Source: Hoplostethus atlanticus
Taxonomy: Eukaryota; Chordata; Actinopteri; Trachichthyiformes; Trachichthyidae
Assembly (NCBI GenBank): GCA_034670405.1
Contig: JAXDDX010000055.1
Span: 2,496,501-2,560,500, forward strand
Length of the DNA stretch: 64,000 nt
Direction of reading: 5' to 3'
Positions 12,234 to 25,691 of the stretch are shown piece by piece. Below the pieces are notes generated by a model. The model had not been told where the DNA came from and did not search any database. It saw nothing but the letters and a program-made list of their open reading frames with translations. Each line of letters begins with the position of its first letter. The first letter of the stretch is position 1. Made by a program: the position numbers and the translations under genes.

Positions 12234-13369
12234 TCATTCTAAAGTCATATAGACGTTGGACTTGCTCTTCTCTGAGTGATGCTCCTCTGTTGGCTTTCCC
12301 CCCATGTGCTGCTTCTTCTCTGGGTGAATATCAGCCAGGATGAACGTGTCTTTCCTGCAACAAGACATAATAGGGTTACAGTTAACTGTGGGGATCGCCA
12401 CAAGGTTCACCACCACATATAACAAACAAAAAAAAACCTCAAGCATTTCCAGGGATTTTCAGAAAAAACATTTAAAAAAGACCCTATCCTCACATAACTT
12501 ACATCAGCTTGATACTATTTGATACATTGCATCATGTGGGGGGACAATGACACCTTTCGGTAAAATCGATTGCTGTGAAAGTTGCTCTTACCCGATGAAA
12601 GTTGGCGTGGGTGGGTTTAGTCTCAGGCGTCTTACTACGTAGATGCTGAGAACCATTTCAGGAACCAAGAACACACAGCACCAACCCAGACACAGCCAAA
12701 AGGCATTCTACAGAAATGAAGACACACTCAGTATGGAGTTGCTGGTCTGCTCAGGTGACATTTAGAGTACTTATAACCACTGACAGACAAATAATCCATG
12801 AGCATTGCAGGGTATTTTAAAACTGAAGAGTCTCCCACCCTCTCCCACATCCTCTTCCTCTATTGAGCTGAAAAAGCACTACTACATCATGCATGATCAT
12901 TCATTACATCTATTGTCAGCCAGCTGAGGCTTTGACACTTCTTTGCTGCTTGTAAAATCGATCATACGCAGTAGGAATTGATGCTCGTTCTGCTGCTGCA
13001 CCCATTGCAAGTCAGCTAAATTCCCAACATGTAAAATATGAATGGAATGAAGATATTTCACTCACCCATGGGTCGATCACATTTAGGCATATTGCAGTAT
13101 AGACATTGTCCACAGATCTTACAAGACAGCGGCAGCCCATAACCTCATCCAAGATCTACAAACAAGAATAGAATCACCAGTTTAAAAAAATGGCCATAGG
13201 AAGTGTTATTCCACTGAAGGTCATCCACACCATTTACACACATCACTTTGAAAGTCTAATCAAGACAGGATGGGATAGTTGTTGACAATACTCTCTTTAC
13301 ACAGGTATGATGATTGATATTATTATTATTATTTGTTTTATTTGTTTTTTATTTGTTTTTCTTCTTCTT

Positions 13370-13400
<31 letters not shown>

Positions 13401-15395
13401 TTATCCAGTTTAATGGATCAAGGCTTTATTGGGTAATATGCAGTGGTGAGTGACAGAAAAACTGGGAGAGAAAATAGCAAGTGACCCAGGGCAGTAAAAA
13501 TCTTTTTACCACTGAATATGAGACTAAACAACTCATTTAAAACATTTTTTGCACTGTACATAGTGTCATGTGTGTCAACGGTCCATTGTGCAATCGTCTG
13601 ACTGGCTGTGTTGTGGTCGGCATTGCTGCTTCACCCACCGAATGACGGGCCCAGTCCAAGTAGCGTAACAGGAGTTGCTCTGCTTTCTCTAGGATGCACT
13701 GGGAGACCTGGGAGAGGGTGAAACATGAGCCATTTCTCCAGGACAATGATTAAACGAGGAAGTCCACAATAAAGTCTGAGCTTTTTCTTACATTTGCCAC
13801 GATGTGAGGAACCTGGGCCTGCATTGCTGCTTCAGTTTGGCTGAAACCACTCAGCGTTTTGTCAACATTAGCCTGCAGGATTAAAGAAATTCAAACAACT
13901 GAATTTGATATAGACACAGGCCTGCGTGCACAAAGACCGAGAGACAGCTACAGGAAACAGAAATGTCTGAGCAGATTGTTTGTAAGGTACCTTGTATGTT
14001 TGGCTTATGCCCTTCAAGGCCTTGACACTTGCTTTCATGGTTGCCTGAAGTGATGAAAAGGTGGGTCAGCATTTTGACACTGTAACGATCAAATCCCCAT
14101 GAGAAAATCAGAAACTGTCTCCTCATTTAAGTCCCGACTCAAGATGCATTTATTTCATGCAGCTTACAATACGCCTCAGCTCCCTTCACGCAGGACACGT
14201 TTACCGTGTCCCGTTTACAACCTACCTTCCACTCATGCATTAGCGATTTGTTCTGCGGTCGGCCTTTTGTTGCTCTGCAAAGCATTCTGTGATCTTAGCA
14301 TGTAAATGTGACTTGACAGGAGGAACATACTGCATCTGCTGTCTGCTGGCCCACGAGGTTGTGCAGCTGTCGGGTTTTCGTTGCTTCTTGTTGTAGGTCG
14401 GCCTTAATCACAGCGTTCCCCTGCCAGAATGGATGCATACGCTGTTAATTACTTTGCACACATCTTGCCCGTTAAGTGATGAGAACATTGACACCAAAAT
14501 CATCCACGTGTCACACTATGCTGAGAGATAATAGTTGACTAGCATTAAAGTATAACTACTGACCATTTAGTAATAAAACATTATTGGATTCTATTACACG
14601 ACCTGCAGATTTTATAAATAAAAAAAGAGAAATATTAACTCATATATTAATATGAACATCATCTGCTGTGCAGTGATTTATAGCTGTACACCTTCACTTC
14701 CTATGGAAACAGGGAAGGTAGTCCCTGGTAGTGTTTTTTTTTCAACATGGTGTATGCTAAAGTATTAGCATGGAGCCTACTGTCACTCAAAATATTGCAT
14801 GGTAACTGGAGCCAATGATCTACCGGGGTGATCTTGGTGTCTATGTTCTCAGAGTTGGCGTCTGCGTGATCCCCCACTCCTAGGACGATGCTGACTGAGT
14901 TGCCGTTGCTGTGATGCCGCCCCATCAGATCTGGATGTCCCACCATAATAAACATTTATACATTGTGTATACTCTGCTTGCCCAAACTCGGCATCTATTG
15001 CACGCCCAACCGTCCTGGTAGGGGGATCCCTCTCTGAGTAGCCCCTCCCAAGGTTTCTCCCAATTTTCCCTAAAAGGTTTTGTGGGAGTTTTTCCTTCTC
15101 CTCTGTGAGGGTCCAAGGCTGGGGGATGTCGTGTACTAACCATTTATTGTTTTCACATGTTGGGCACTGTGAAGCCCTTAGAGACTGTAACGGTGATTAA
15201 GGGCTGTACAAATAAATGTAATTTGATTTGATTTGATTCATCATTTAACAGGTCTGTGCCTTTAAAAACTCTGTCAGGCAAACACTTACAGGCTGCTCGG
15301 CCTTCTCATCAAGCTCTTTGGCCAACGCAGCAAGATCTCTCTTCATCACTGGTGTGTTGAGCTGAGATGGAAATATGAGTGGAATGAGGAAAAGT

Positions 15396-15439
<44 letters not shown>

Positions 15440-18400
15440 CAAAAGACACAGGAAGAGAGAGCTTTGCATCTTTTTTTTTTACCAGCAGTGTCATGAGGTC
15501 ATAACTGTAGCTTTCCAAGCCAATATTTCTGAAGTCCCGCAGGCCTTGTCTGCCTTTATCAGACAGCAGCTTCAGATCGTTCATGTTGATGGACATGTTA
15601 TTAGCAGTCTCATTGAATCCATCCAGATACTATAGTGAATAGAGATGGACAGGTTCTTAGTAACAATCAATGTATGGTTTACATGTACTATGAACACCAC
15701 TTTTGTTTCGCTAGAGACAATGCTTCACTTGTATTGTCTTATTTTGGTGCTTTATGTTACGGTGCTTGTTGTATATGTATGGAAACATGACATTTATGTT
15801 GAAAAGCAATAAAATAAACAACATATAAAATACATAACAGTAAAAAAAGAGGAGTTGCACGATGAGTACAGCTGCAATTTCTTTTTTGTACTATTGCTTT
15901 TACCCTCTATTCATCTTGTTTCTCAGCAGTTGCTTGGAAAAGCGCTAGTATATACATACAGTTCATTATTATTTTAAATGCGATTTGTAAAGATAACAAT
16001 TAGACCAAGACCTTGGTGGAATTGAGGAAGTCTTCCAGGTCAAACTGCTGAGTGATATTCATGCTGTAGAACATGGAGCGTCCTGTCAGACAACCTCTGG
16101 AAAAGCCAAACAGTGACAGTGACAGAATTAGAGTGGACCAACCAAAGGTAAAAAAACCCTCCAATTGGCTGAGACACAGTTCTGATGAAAGACATTGTAT
16201 GAGTGTATCAGGACTCACTGGTAGACGGTTGACATCCTGGGATGGCTTTGTGTGGTTTCATTTCCTTGACTGATGAGACTGGTGAAAAGGTCCTCTTGCT
16301 GGTCCAGGACCTGCGTAAGAAAAGCCGTGTAATTAGAAGATACCAGTTCGTTCAGTCATCCTATAATAGCACAATCTGCTGTGCAAAATTCTAGATCTGC
16401 GGGTTTGGAAATAAGTCCATCTAAGAGATATTGAGAGTGCAATACACCCGCAGTGTGTATACTAATATATGTACATTGAATGTGAATAATGCATTTAATA
16501 TAATAAGTATCTTACTGTAAAAACTTGTCCACTGATGAAACTCCGGCAACCCAATGTGTACGCATTCCCCCCACAGAACAGAGTGACAAAGACCAGGATG
16601 ATGAAAAGCCAAGAGAAGGCACAGCTCACAATCATAGCACTGTGGGGAGGGGAGGAAAAAAGCTCAGGGACTTAAATGTTGGATTCATCATTCATCTGTC
16701 ACCCTGCAAGGAGCAGAGGCAGAAAAGCATCATGGGTGGTGCACCATGCCGGGGTTTGAACTACTTACGCTTGGAATAAGCCGAGCGCCGTTTGTTCCAG
16801 TCTTGCATTTGGGTGGCTGGAGTGTACAGTCGGGTTGAAAAGCACAGGCAGCCCCATGGTCAGGGCAGCCGCCATCAGCAGCACTATCACCAGAATCACA
16901 AAGCAGAGCATAACTGCGACTGCCCACCTACAGAGAGAGCCAGAGGACACAATAAGACAAAGAAATCACAATGAACTGGACCAGCGATCTTCTTTTTTCT
17001 TTTCTATTGTGTCACTTAAAAGTCTACTGAGTTTCTGGTGATGCAATAGTGTGAAAAGTAGTCTATAGATATTCAATGTCTGGGTTAGGTGTTAGAAAGG
17101 TGTCAGGTTAGAGTTTCATAGTCTGTAGAGATGCGACAAATAGGCAAGTGACACTTTGTTAACCATTTACTTTTGGTCAATAGTTACCAATAGACTTAAA
17201 AGTTGATTATTTGATATTTAAAGAGATATTCAAGATTTACAATATTTAATCACATTGTTTGAACATATTTGTATAACTTCTACACGGTGAAACCAAAGCC
17301 ATATTGAACGTGAAATCAACGTTGCAGATATAATTTCAGCAGGCCGCTTTCAGGGCCAAAAAAAGTATTTGTAAAAAATATATCTCGCACTCCTTTGGTT
17401 GACAGTTTGAGCTCTGCCGCACTGCCAGCTCCACCCCGATCGGTGACGAAATTTAAAACAATGATGACGCCCCCTATTGGAGATGGGAGGATACATCAAG
17501 GATAGAAATTCTCCACCTCAAAAGACCCTCTGTCACCAAAGTGCCCTGAGACTCCATTGTGTCATGTTAGCTAGCTAGTAGGCTAATCTCCAATATGTTG
17601 TCAAATGGATGTGTCAGAGGTTCTTCCGTCGCTCTCCACCACTCAAACTCGGCATTTTTCAAAAGTATCTGCTGGGCGAGGAGACAAGCTGAAACCGTGT
17701 ATTTCATTACTCTTTAAAAGCTTGCAGTGGCTTTGTGGAAATTCCCCATCACCCATGTTTGGTTAGAGTTTGGAATTTAGATGTAGATAATGTAAAAACA
17801 TCTAGGGTATTGACCGGGCTGATGTAGGTACAGATCAACTTGCATTCATGTGTTTGAGGTTGCTGTTTGCCCTGTCTAATGAAATACCTCATCACTGATC
17901 TCCAATCAGTCACATGGGACTAGAGTAGTGTATAAAGAAGCATACCAAGCTGAGGCACCAATGTGTTGTTGTTTTTTTAAACCAACACATTTGAGAGAAC
18001 AGTGGAAAGATGCATCATCCTGACAAGTTTCGTCAAATACAACACGTGTGATGGACGAACTGATACAGCCCTGAGCAGCTTCACTGGAGTAGTTGGGGGC
18101 TAAGTGCCTTGCTCAAAGGCACCTCAACAGTAGTTGTTCCTTATGCTACCGCCACACCAGACAAGTGTTGAGGTAGACTAGATAAAGTGTTTTATGCCAG
18201 GGATGTGATCGTCCCAGAGCTACCTGATGTAGTCGTAGTAGTCTATCGGCCCTTCAAAGCGCCGGACGAAGGTTCTCAGCCGAGATACAAACTCAGCGAA
18301 AGATCGTAGGGAGGGGAAACTCTGACTGCTGTTCTTCAGTGACTCCTGGGTCCTATTCAGCTGCAATATGAGAGCTGGTGGAAGACATTCACAACACTCA

Positions 18401-21400
18401 TATAGGTTAACAAAGAGAGAGAGTGAGGGAGGAAACACTTTCAGTGGCCACTCATTTCTACGTGTGAAGAGTCTAAATCGAGCTGCCCACCATTTGAAAA
18501 GTAGAATAGCTACTCATAGAAATAATGTTTGCTGTCAAGTTAAAGCCATCATAGAAGTATTGTTGCCACTGAAATAATAAGTAATACATTTCAGTCTTTC
18601 AAAATGGATATATAGCACTTGAGAAAGTGTATATTATATTGTCCATCTCACCTGCTGTAGTAGGAGCGATTTGGTCAGCGCAAAATTGAGGAATTCCCTG
18701 GAAGGCGGAGTTACCCTGAAACAAGTATTATCAATCAGCCAATAACACACAGTGACACAGTGCTTCCTGCCACAATGGCGCCACCCACCTGGTCGTACTG
18801 TCAAAACTATTTCTATGCCCTGGATTAATCTGTACATCTTGCACTTTTTGCCGCAATCTGATCTGCTGCCTTTGCACACAACCTGAACATATTTCTGCAC
18901 ATATCTTCCATCTGAAAACCGGACAATGTGAACAGCTACACACATGTAAATCTTATAATGTGGAGAGCCACCGATGCACATTTGCGCAGTCTGCATATAT
19001 CTGCTCTTACACTTAACTATAAAGTCACAAATCTGAAACTGCAAACTTGTGTTCATTTGAAGAGTCAACAGGGTGAATACTGTGAGGCCAATTGGAGCTC
19101 TGTGTCAGTATGATGAAGACACTGTTCTTTAATCTTCTCTGTATTTTTTTAGCGATGTCCTGCTGCGATGACCCAATTTCCCCTCAGGATCAGGAAGCCC
19201 CCCCCCCACCATCTTATATTATCTTCTGTTATCTTGTCAGCATGACCGTTATGCCTCTGTAGGGGTTACTGTTTCATTACTAATCTGACTCACTTGTTCA
19301 ACAAGACCGTCAAGATCACTTTTGGGAGGCATTGAATCCAGCTTCTCCTTCACACTGGGGATCTGAAATGTATTGGAAATATATTGGCAAAGAAAGAAAT
19401 TCCTCACCAACTATATTCAACAGACAAAAACGTAGACTAATAAAAGTAGAGGGAAGAACATCGTCAGCTACATTATGGGTTTCATGTGATATCCTTTGGG
19501 TCCGTCCAAAATAACTCAAATCAAATACCAGACTATAGTCGGCATCGGTCTCCAGGTTACTGGAGTCGGGAACATCACAGGTGGGGCATTTCTTTAGACT
19601 GTCCAGACGACTCTGTAGTTGGAGCAGTTCCCTCTGCAGGACGCCGTGTCTGCTCTGCATGGACGATCTTGTTGTCTCAATCGTCTTCAGGTTATCAATG
19701 GTACTGGTAGCATCTGTGGGGTTACATACACAAGGAAGTATACTTCAACACAAACTATATTAATAATGATATTGACATGACATATGTTGTTGTGTCATAT
19801 GTAGTTGTGACACATGTGTTTTGCCCAGTGATGCTCCAGATGCACCATGAGGCAAATAAACACCAATATAAGCAAAAATCAATTATATTCTCAGAAAGAA
19901 AAAACCCAATCCTCATTTAACTCACATATGTTTTGATACTACTTACTATGATGTATACTATGGATTATGAAGATTTATGTCGGTCTCTTCCACAAATAAA
20001 GTGGGTAAAGTGAGTTACCCTACATCCCTCATTTTGTAAGACACTATAAACATGGCTGTATTGAAAAGGCCACATCTTTTTTGAGAGGGTACATACACAA
20101 AGATGAAAATCCCTGAACATAACATGAGAGTGACTTATTTTTGCTACCTTTGAAAACATACGTCAGTATCTGCTGGGTGCATACCATTGTGTTGTTTTTG
20201 CTTGCCATGTGACTTATTGTACATAGCAACTAAAGCATGCCAGGAAAGAAAGCAGAAGGCACACCCAGGGCTGACAGTAATGTTCCATAACGTGACACAA
20301 ATAACACTTGTTGTACGTTTTCAGCAAAGCGTGTCAACCACAACAATGAGGTTGTCTTCTGCAGCTCAACGCACCTCGAACAGCAGAGGTCAAGTGGGCG
20401 AGAACTCCTTGGACATCACCGCTGAAAGACGTGACTACTGACGCCCCAATAGCATCACCAGCCTCTAAAAGCACAAATGATGTAGATTTTTTTAATATAC
20501 CTAAAAAATAAACATATAATAATATATATATATAACAAAAATATATAATAATTCAGTCAACCAATCACCCTTTTTATTACCATGGAGTCTCTTTGACATT
20601 TCTGATTTGGGAATGTTGTACTGCTCCACGATGGTTTTCATTTTCTACAAAGAAAATAAAACCAATAAAAAATGTTTTTCCAATTTTTGTGAAGACATCA
20701 TGAAGGCCACATTACATGGATGGTAGATCACTGTTAGTTATTCATGGTAACTCAGTAGTAGGTCTAGTGCAATAAAAAATCAAAATCAAAATCCATCAAA
20801 ATCCATTCATACAGTAATCAGCACTCACTCAAAAGTCATTCACGCACTCATTGATGCGCACCTAGCACATACACCCTGACATACTCTCATATATATATAT
20901 ATATGATTATGTGCTCATAACTAACTAATGAAAGAATCGTTAGAGCTACTTTTTATTATGTTGTGTCAGACCTGAGGGATGGATTGCAGAGTGTCCTCCA
21001 TCAGCCCAACATTGGTGTCCAGATGCTGGAGACCGGGTGGCATGTTGGCTCTGGTTCTGCTGTTGGCGGCAAAAGCCAGAAATACCCCGATCCTATACAA
21101 CAGCCATATGAATGAGTGAGTGAAGGATACCAACCAGATATCAGCTGCACAGAGAAAGAGAGGACAAAACAGGCCAACAAAGTAAGTGAATTGAACTGAG
21201 GCGCCTTACAGGAGCAGGAGTGTGATGAGAACGAGGCATCCCGACACTCCGATGTCCCTATAATATCTTGATTGTGGCGTTGGTGACTGGCTGGTTGTAT
21301 GAGCTTCCCTCCTGTGAAAATGCTGCGGGACCAAAACTGCACCAGCTATTGGCATGAACAGCAGGTAGAGCAGAGCCAGGATCAGACACACCAGGTATCC

Positions 21401-23217
21401 TGCCTCATATCGCACCAACTGTTGACACAAAACAAAACACACTACATAGGATATATCATGCACTATCAGTCTGTGTCTAGCTCTGACAGTGTGCTAAATC
21501 CACCCGTTGCCTGAAATTGTCTCTTTTGCAGGCTAGGTCAAGGTCATGATCTTGAGTCTTGCAGGAACAGCAAGTTCAAGATAGTCAGGGTATCTATATA
21601 GCTGGCTTCACAAAACCAAACACTGGTGATCCTGACTAACCAGTGTCACAACGTTGGTTATCAACTCACTTTGTCAACCCATTTTCCATACCATTTGGGG
21701 TTTCTAAAAAATAGCCAATCACATGCAACATGGACAGGTCCAGAGCAGCAGATTTAACATAAGATGAACCCATGAGGACATTAGGTTGTTGTAGCAGCAA
21801 AAGTAAAATGAAAATTAAGTTAATTTCACTTTATGCATTTTCACAAACAGCGAAGGGAGTGTGATAATTGTTCTTTTCCCTGAAACTTCAAGACCTGGAC
21901 TGTAATGTCATCCATAAACAAACCATATATCCCCTACTGTGTTTAGATATTCTGATGGAGAGTCCACCCTACACCCCCAACTGTTGAACAGATTTTTGCT
22001 AGTGTGGCAACTTAACCCTACACACCATACACTTTATATGTATTATTTTTTTTTTATTGTTATTATTGTACTTAATTTGATTCTAGTGTCTTTTGCACTG
22101 TAGGTAGGGCTTGTAAGTAAGCATTTCACTGTATAGAACACACCTGCTGTATCCACTACATGTGACAAATAAAATTGACTTGACTTGACTTACACCAAAC
22201 AAACGGGTTGAATACTTATGCAAACTTTATTTCTGTTATTTTAATTTTATCCTTTCAACAATTTTGTTTTCACTTTGATAGAATAGAGTGCTTTGCATAG
22301 AACTCAGGCGAAAACTCCCAAATAAATGTGTTTTAAAATGACTTAATAGCACAAGAAAATGTGCAAAAGGGGGTTGAATACTTTTTCAAGGCACTAGTGT
22401 ATACATAGTGTGTCAATACACTGCACGCTGTGTAGAATCCACTGTGTTCAGTTGCGTGAGAAGCAGAGCAGAGCAGTGAAGTGATAGAGGTGTGAGACAA
22501 AGAAATGATCCACAGGGGTAATAAAATTGCAAAGCATTCATCCATCACTAAAGAAATAACTCACGATAAGTCACTGTTTGCACTCAGAGTAACACACAGA
22601 TAAATAGAAAAAATATATATTTTATAATATATATATGAGTATGTTACACTAGTTAGTAAAATAGTTAGTTAATTCTGTGGTGATTAATAAATAAGTTAAA
22701 TGTGCATATTTATCATTTTTACCTGTAACATATATAGTGTATTTACCCTACAGAGGAACAAATTCAAAATTTTCCCATACCTTGGAAATGTCTTGCGGTT
22801 CATTCCTCAAAGCCTTAGCTATGACAGCTGAAATCAAAAACATAACACATTGCCGTTATTTTGGAGTAGTGGTGGTATGTATACAGTGTTTAACTTCTCT
22901 CACCCTCTCATCTCTAGATTATTTTCTGAGACGTGACAAAATGGAACTAAAAAATAAGAGTTGCCAATCACAGAAAACGTCTCTTGTCACTTACCTTCGG
23001 GGAAAGGATTTGGCTGCACTGTCTCCAGAAAGGTGCGGGCGAAGTTGTACAGGGGCCCCAGGCCGTCCTCGGGCCTCAGCACCCGCTGGGCTGGCGGTCG
23101 GGTGAAGGAGAGGAAAGGCTGGGTGACGTTGTCGTCGCTGAGGCAGTGCTGAGTCGGCTCCGGGGCACCGAGGAGGAACCCGGACACCGAGAGCAATCCG
23201 CAGAGCAGGAGTCTCAT
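12234..23217 (-). CDS. prom2: Prominin-2, pentaspan membrane glycoprotein
   Basis: Prominins are five-pass, cholesterol-binding glycoproteins of plasma-membrane protrusions. Coding exons, 5' to 3': 22995-23217, 22781-22827, 21210-21418, 20972-21092, 20581-20644, 20375-20464, 19529-19713, 19294-19362, 18652-18715, 18224-18360, 16769-16927, 16516-16639, 16219-16310, 16012-16096, 15483-15629, 15290-15361, 14331-14420, 13991-14044, 13792-13872, 13639-13707, 13066-13155, 12592-12707, 12234-12354. The total is 835 aa after discounting one base, against 834 in human PROM2. A signal peptide (MRLLLCGLLSVSGFLLG) precedes NPFPEG. TM1 follows VRYEAGYLV, TM2 spans exons 3 and 4, TM3 and TM4 are in exons 11 and 12, and TM5 follows DPWNAFW. 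Two large loops carry N-glycosylation sequons. VRYEAGY and NPFP favour prominin-2 over prominin-1. Exon 9 needs one base fewer in a four-base run at 18682-18685 to stay in frame. Donors of exons 4 and 14 (GTCTGA, GTCTTG) are weak. Confidence 0.92.
13360..13399. repeat. (CTT)n microsatellite
   Basis: Thirteen tandem CTT units within a prom2 intron. Confidence 0.95.
14941..15243 (+). mobile_element. Non-LTR retrotransposon-like 3' tail in prom2 intron
   Basis: This is a GC-richer block (GGGGGATCCCTC, AAGGTTTCTCCCAATTTTCC, AAGGTTTTGTGGGAGTTTTT, GGGCTGTACAAATAAATG) of a type repeated widely in teleost genomes. It ends in the short tandem tail ATTTGATTTGATTTGATT, typical of LINE or SINE 3' ends. 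The family is not assigned. Confidence 0.6.
15401..15438. repeat. (CA)n microsatellite
   Basis: Pure CA run in the prom2 intron between exons 15 and 16. Confidence 0.95.
16928..18223. other. prom2 intron 10 with a repeat fragment
   Basis: This 1.3 kb intron lies between exons 10 and 11. At 18071-18131 it carries a sequence of a type common in fish genomes (AGTTGGGGGCTAAGTGCCTT then GCTCAAAGGCACCTCAACAG), probably an old interspersed repeat. Nothing else was recognised. Confidence 0.5.
21520..22190 (+). mobile_element. Non-LTR-like 3' end in prom2 intron 2
   Basis: The right part (about 22030-22190) contains AAGTAAGCATTTCACTGTA and ACATGTGACAAATAAAATTG, followed by the tandem tail GACTTGACTTGACTTA. 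This matches the usual style of fish LINE or SINE 3' ends. The left boundary is not visible. Confidence 0.5.
22196..22402 (+). mobile_element. Tc1/mariner-type transposon terminal fragment
   Basis: It contains GGGTTGAATACTTATGCAAA and ends GGGGGTTGAATACTTTTTCA then AGGCACTAGTGTA. These are the characteristic outer bases of fish Tc1-like inverted repeats. Only one end is present, and the other side is interrupted by a retrotransposon tail. There is no transposase ORF. Confidence 0.65.
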
Positions 23218-25584
23218 CTTTGCACTCGGGGGCCCCGTTGAGAGTAAAATGTAATTATAGCCCCGTGAAATTGAACAGTATGCCAGCACAGTGATGGTTA
23301 TGATTGGGATATAATTTGGATCTGGATCTAATTAATGGAGTAGATTATAATAATCATACCAGCACATCAGGCACAACAAATTATTCAGCATCATGATGTT
23401 CAGCTGAGTATCAGTTTTTGGGGATCCATATATTGATTTTAAAGCAAGTATTTTATTATATTATATGTAGTCGTTTTGCTAAACTGTAGACAACAGGCAG
23501 ATTGATAAGGATTAGCATGGGGAACCGCGTTTGCCATAAATCCACTCTACTCTAAAAATGTGTTCTACATATAGCAGAACCCTTCTTGGTGCCATAAAGA
23601 AGCCTTTAATAAAGGGTCTCTATAACACCATGCACAAATGGGTCTAAATAGACCCTTTATAGTGCTGTAAAGAACCATTTAAGAATGCATGAAATGCTCC
23701 AAACTAGCAGTATTAAGAAACCTTCTTAAGAAACTCACTGGGATATTTACTTTTTTACTTGAACTAATCAGAGGGTTCTTTGAGTGATTACCATTTTATA
23801 TAGAACCAAAGAACTCTTAAACAGTACTCATAAGCGCCTCAGCCAGATCTACCTTGAAAATAGGCCTGCATCTTACAGTCTACAAGTAATAAGCTTTATG
23901 TTACCTTCGGTTGAACAGACCAGGAGGCTCCTCTACAGACTGCAGACTGTGCCTCAGTCACAAAAAGCATACCTGGAAGGGGTGTTGGAAACCTGTTGAA
24001 CCTCGTGATCGTGTGGATCAACAGTGACAACAAGAAGGAATGCTGCTTTGGCTTGAACATTATGTAGAGAGGTGTTCTTTGAGAAGATCCAAAGCGTTCC
24101 AAGGCACCAGCTCTCCTTAGAATTATTAAAAAGCCTTTTATTATTTTGGTTAATACATAGCAAGATTGCATCATCCCTTGGACCGGTGGTGTAGCAGTTA
24201 AGGCCTTTTAAAGTTTGAAATAATTTACCTTTAATTATAGCATCTCCATCAGGCCAATCAGTGTATTTTTTTGAACATCAGAACACATTCCTCCCAGTTT
24301 CGGCAAAAAGTTTCTTTAAAACAGCCAATCAGGTTATAAATGTAGTCATTCAAGGTCCCACACTTTTGTGAGTTTGTTTTGAATAGATGTACAGAAGGCA
24401 GAACAGTCACACTACTGGACCCTGATCGGTCGACAACACCAGCTCCTCTAATTAAATAAAATGAGATAAACCCACAGAACTGCAATGATTTAGGCCAAAC
24501 CTATTCAAATCAGCACTACTGGCTGTTACACTACAAGATGGCTGCCACAGAATGTTTGAGAATGTTGTCATGGATATCAGCAGTGGTTCAGACTCAGGGA
24601 ACATTATGTGTGGCCGATGACATCATTTATCTTCACATTCTGATGGCAGCCACTATAATGTATGTATAGCATATACATTCCAACTTTAAGTGCCTCCTGC
24701 ACTCTCCACAGTGGTCGTTTCCATGACGACAACATCAGAATTCCTATCTCCCCAACACAGCAGCAAAGAGGTAGCTACACTGTACTCACTTTCCCTGATG
24801 CGTCTTAAGGAGGAAGGCTTATTTTTATGTATGTCAATGATATTAATTATTTTTTATAAACAAAAAAGGTGCCATAGAGCCACATTGGAAACATATCAAA
24901 CTTTTCATTGGCGGGCGCTGTCTGGCTGGTCTTATCTCATATGTTTATGGATGTTGTAGTCCACTATAGCAGTTGGTCTCCTTTAGATTAATGCTGGACA
25001 TTGTCACCAAAAACTACAAACACAGAGCTGGCGCATGAGCGGCACAGTGGGGCCTGAAAGAGGAGCTGCGTCAAGTAGCTAGTTTTCCAGATTTACATCG
25101 GAAGTTAGGTATTTGTTCCTTCAAAATAAGCGTACTGCTTAAGAATAAGCATTGGCGTGTGCAGAAAAATCATACAACACACAGTGGACTCGTTAGATTC
25201 AATATGGAGTACAACTGTATCTGTAAAGTAAGCAAGCACAGAGCATCTCAGGAGTGGCTTATTCTGGCTGACGTGACACCAGGTACAGGCTCCTCTGGGA
25301 ACAAACCTGCGACTGATATGGGTTAAAATTTGGTTTCAGACATATTTCCAAGTTGTCTGCTACATGCTTTGCGGTTACAATTGTCTTTTTGTCTTTTTGG
25401 CATCTTGCACAGGCCTGTACAGCTATGAATATATGCTGTGAAAAGCGCATTTTTGAAAACACAACGATTATTTCGATTCATTAACAGATTGCTCCATAGA
25501 TATATTCTTTATTTTCACTTTGGTACCGTGTATTACGCAAAACATTGCAACATCCTCGTCAATGGTCTTATTTTGAAAATAATG
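23218..25584. other. Intergenic DNA between prom2 and tmem150a (head to head)
   Basis: The two genes diverge from here. About 23543-23830 resembles a dispersed fish repeat built from AGAACCCTTCTTGGTGCCAT and similar short motifs around AAAGGGTCT and TAGACCCTTTAT. No gene was recognised in the rest. Confidence 0.45.
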
Positions 25585-25691
25585 ACCGGAAGTCATTTTT
25601 AATTGTAGATAGTCTCTGACACTGGTAAGAAAGCTGCTTTTAAAGGGAAATCAAGGTTGTTGAGGTCTGTGGTGGACACAGCGGGATCGAG
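25585..25691 (+). promoter_or_regulatory. Candidate tmem150a promoter and non-coding first exon
   Basis: An ETS-type site ACCGGAAGT is at 25585-25593. About 100 bases on, a good donor (GAG|GTAGGT) lies at 691/692. A non-coding exon here spliced to about 27430 (acceptor ATTCAG) would explain the gap before the start codon. It is inferred only from motifs. Confidence 0.35.

Noticed and set aside
24034-24174. Possible small gene in the prom2 to tmem150a gap
   Set aside because: Overlapping frames on one strand with repeat-like sequence around them. No conserved motif.
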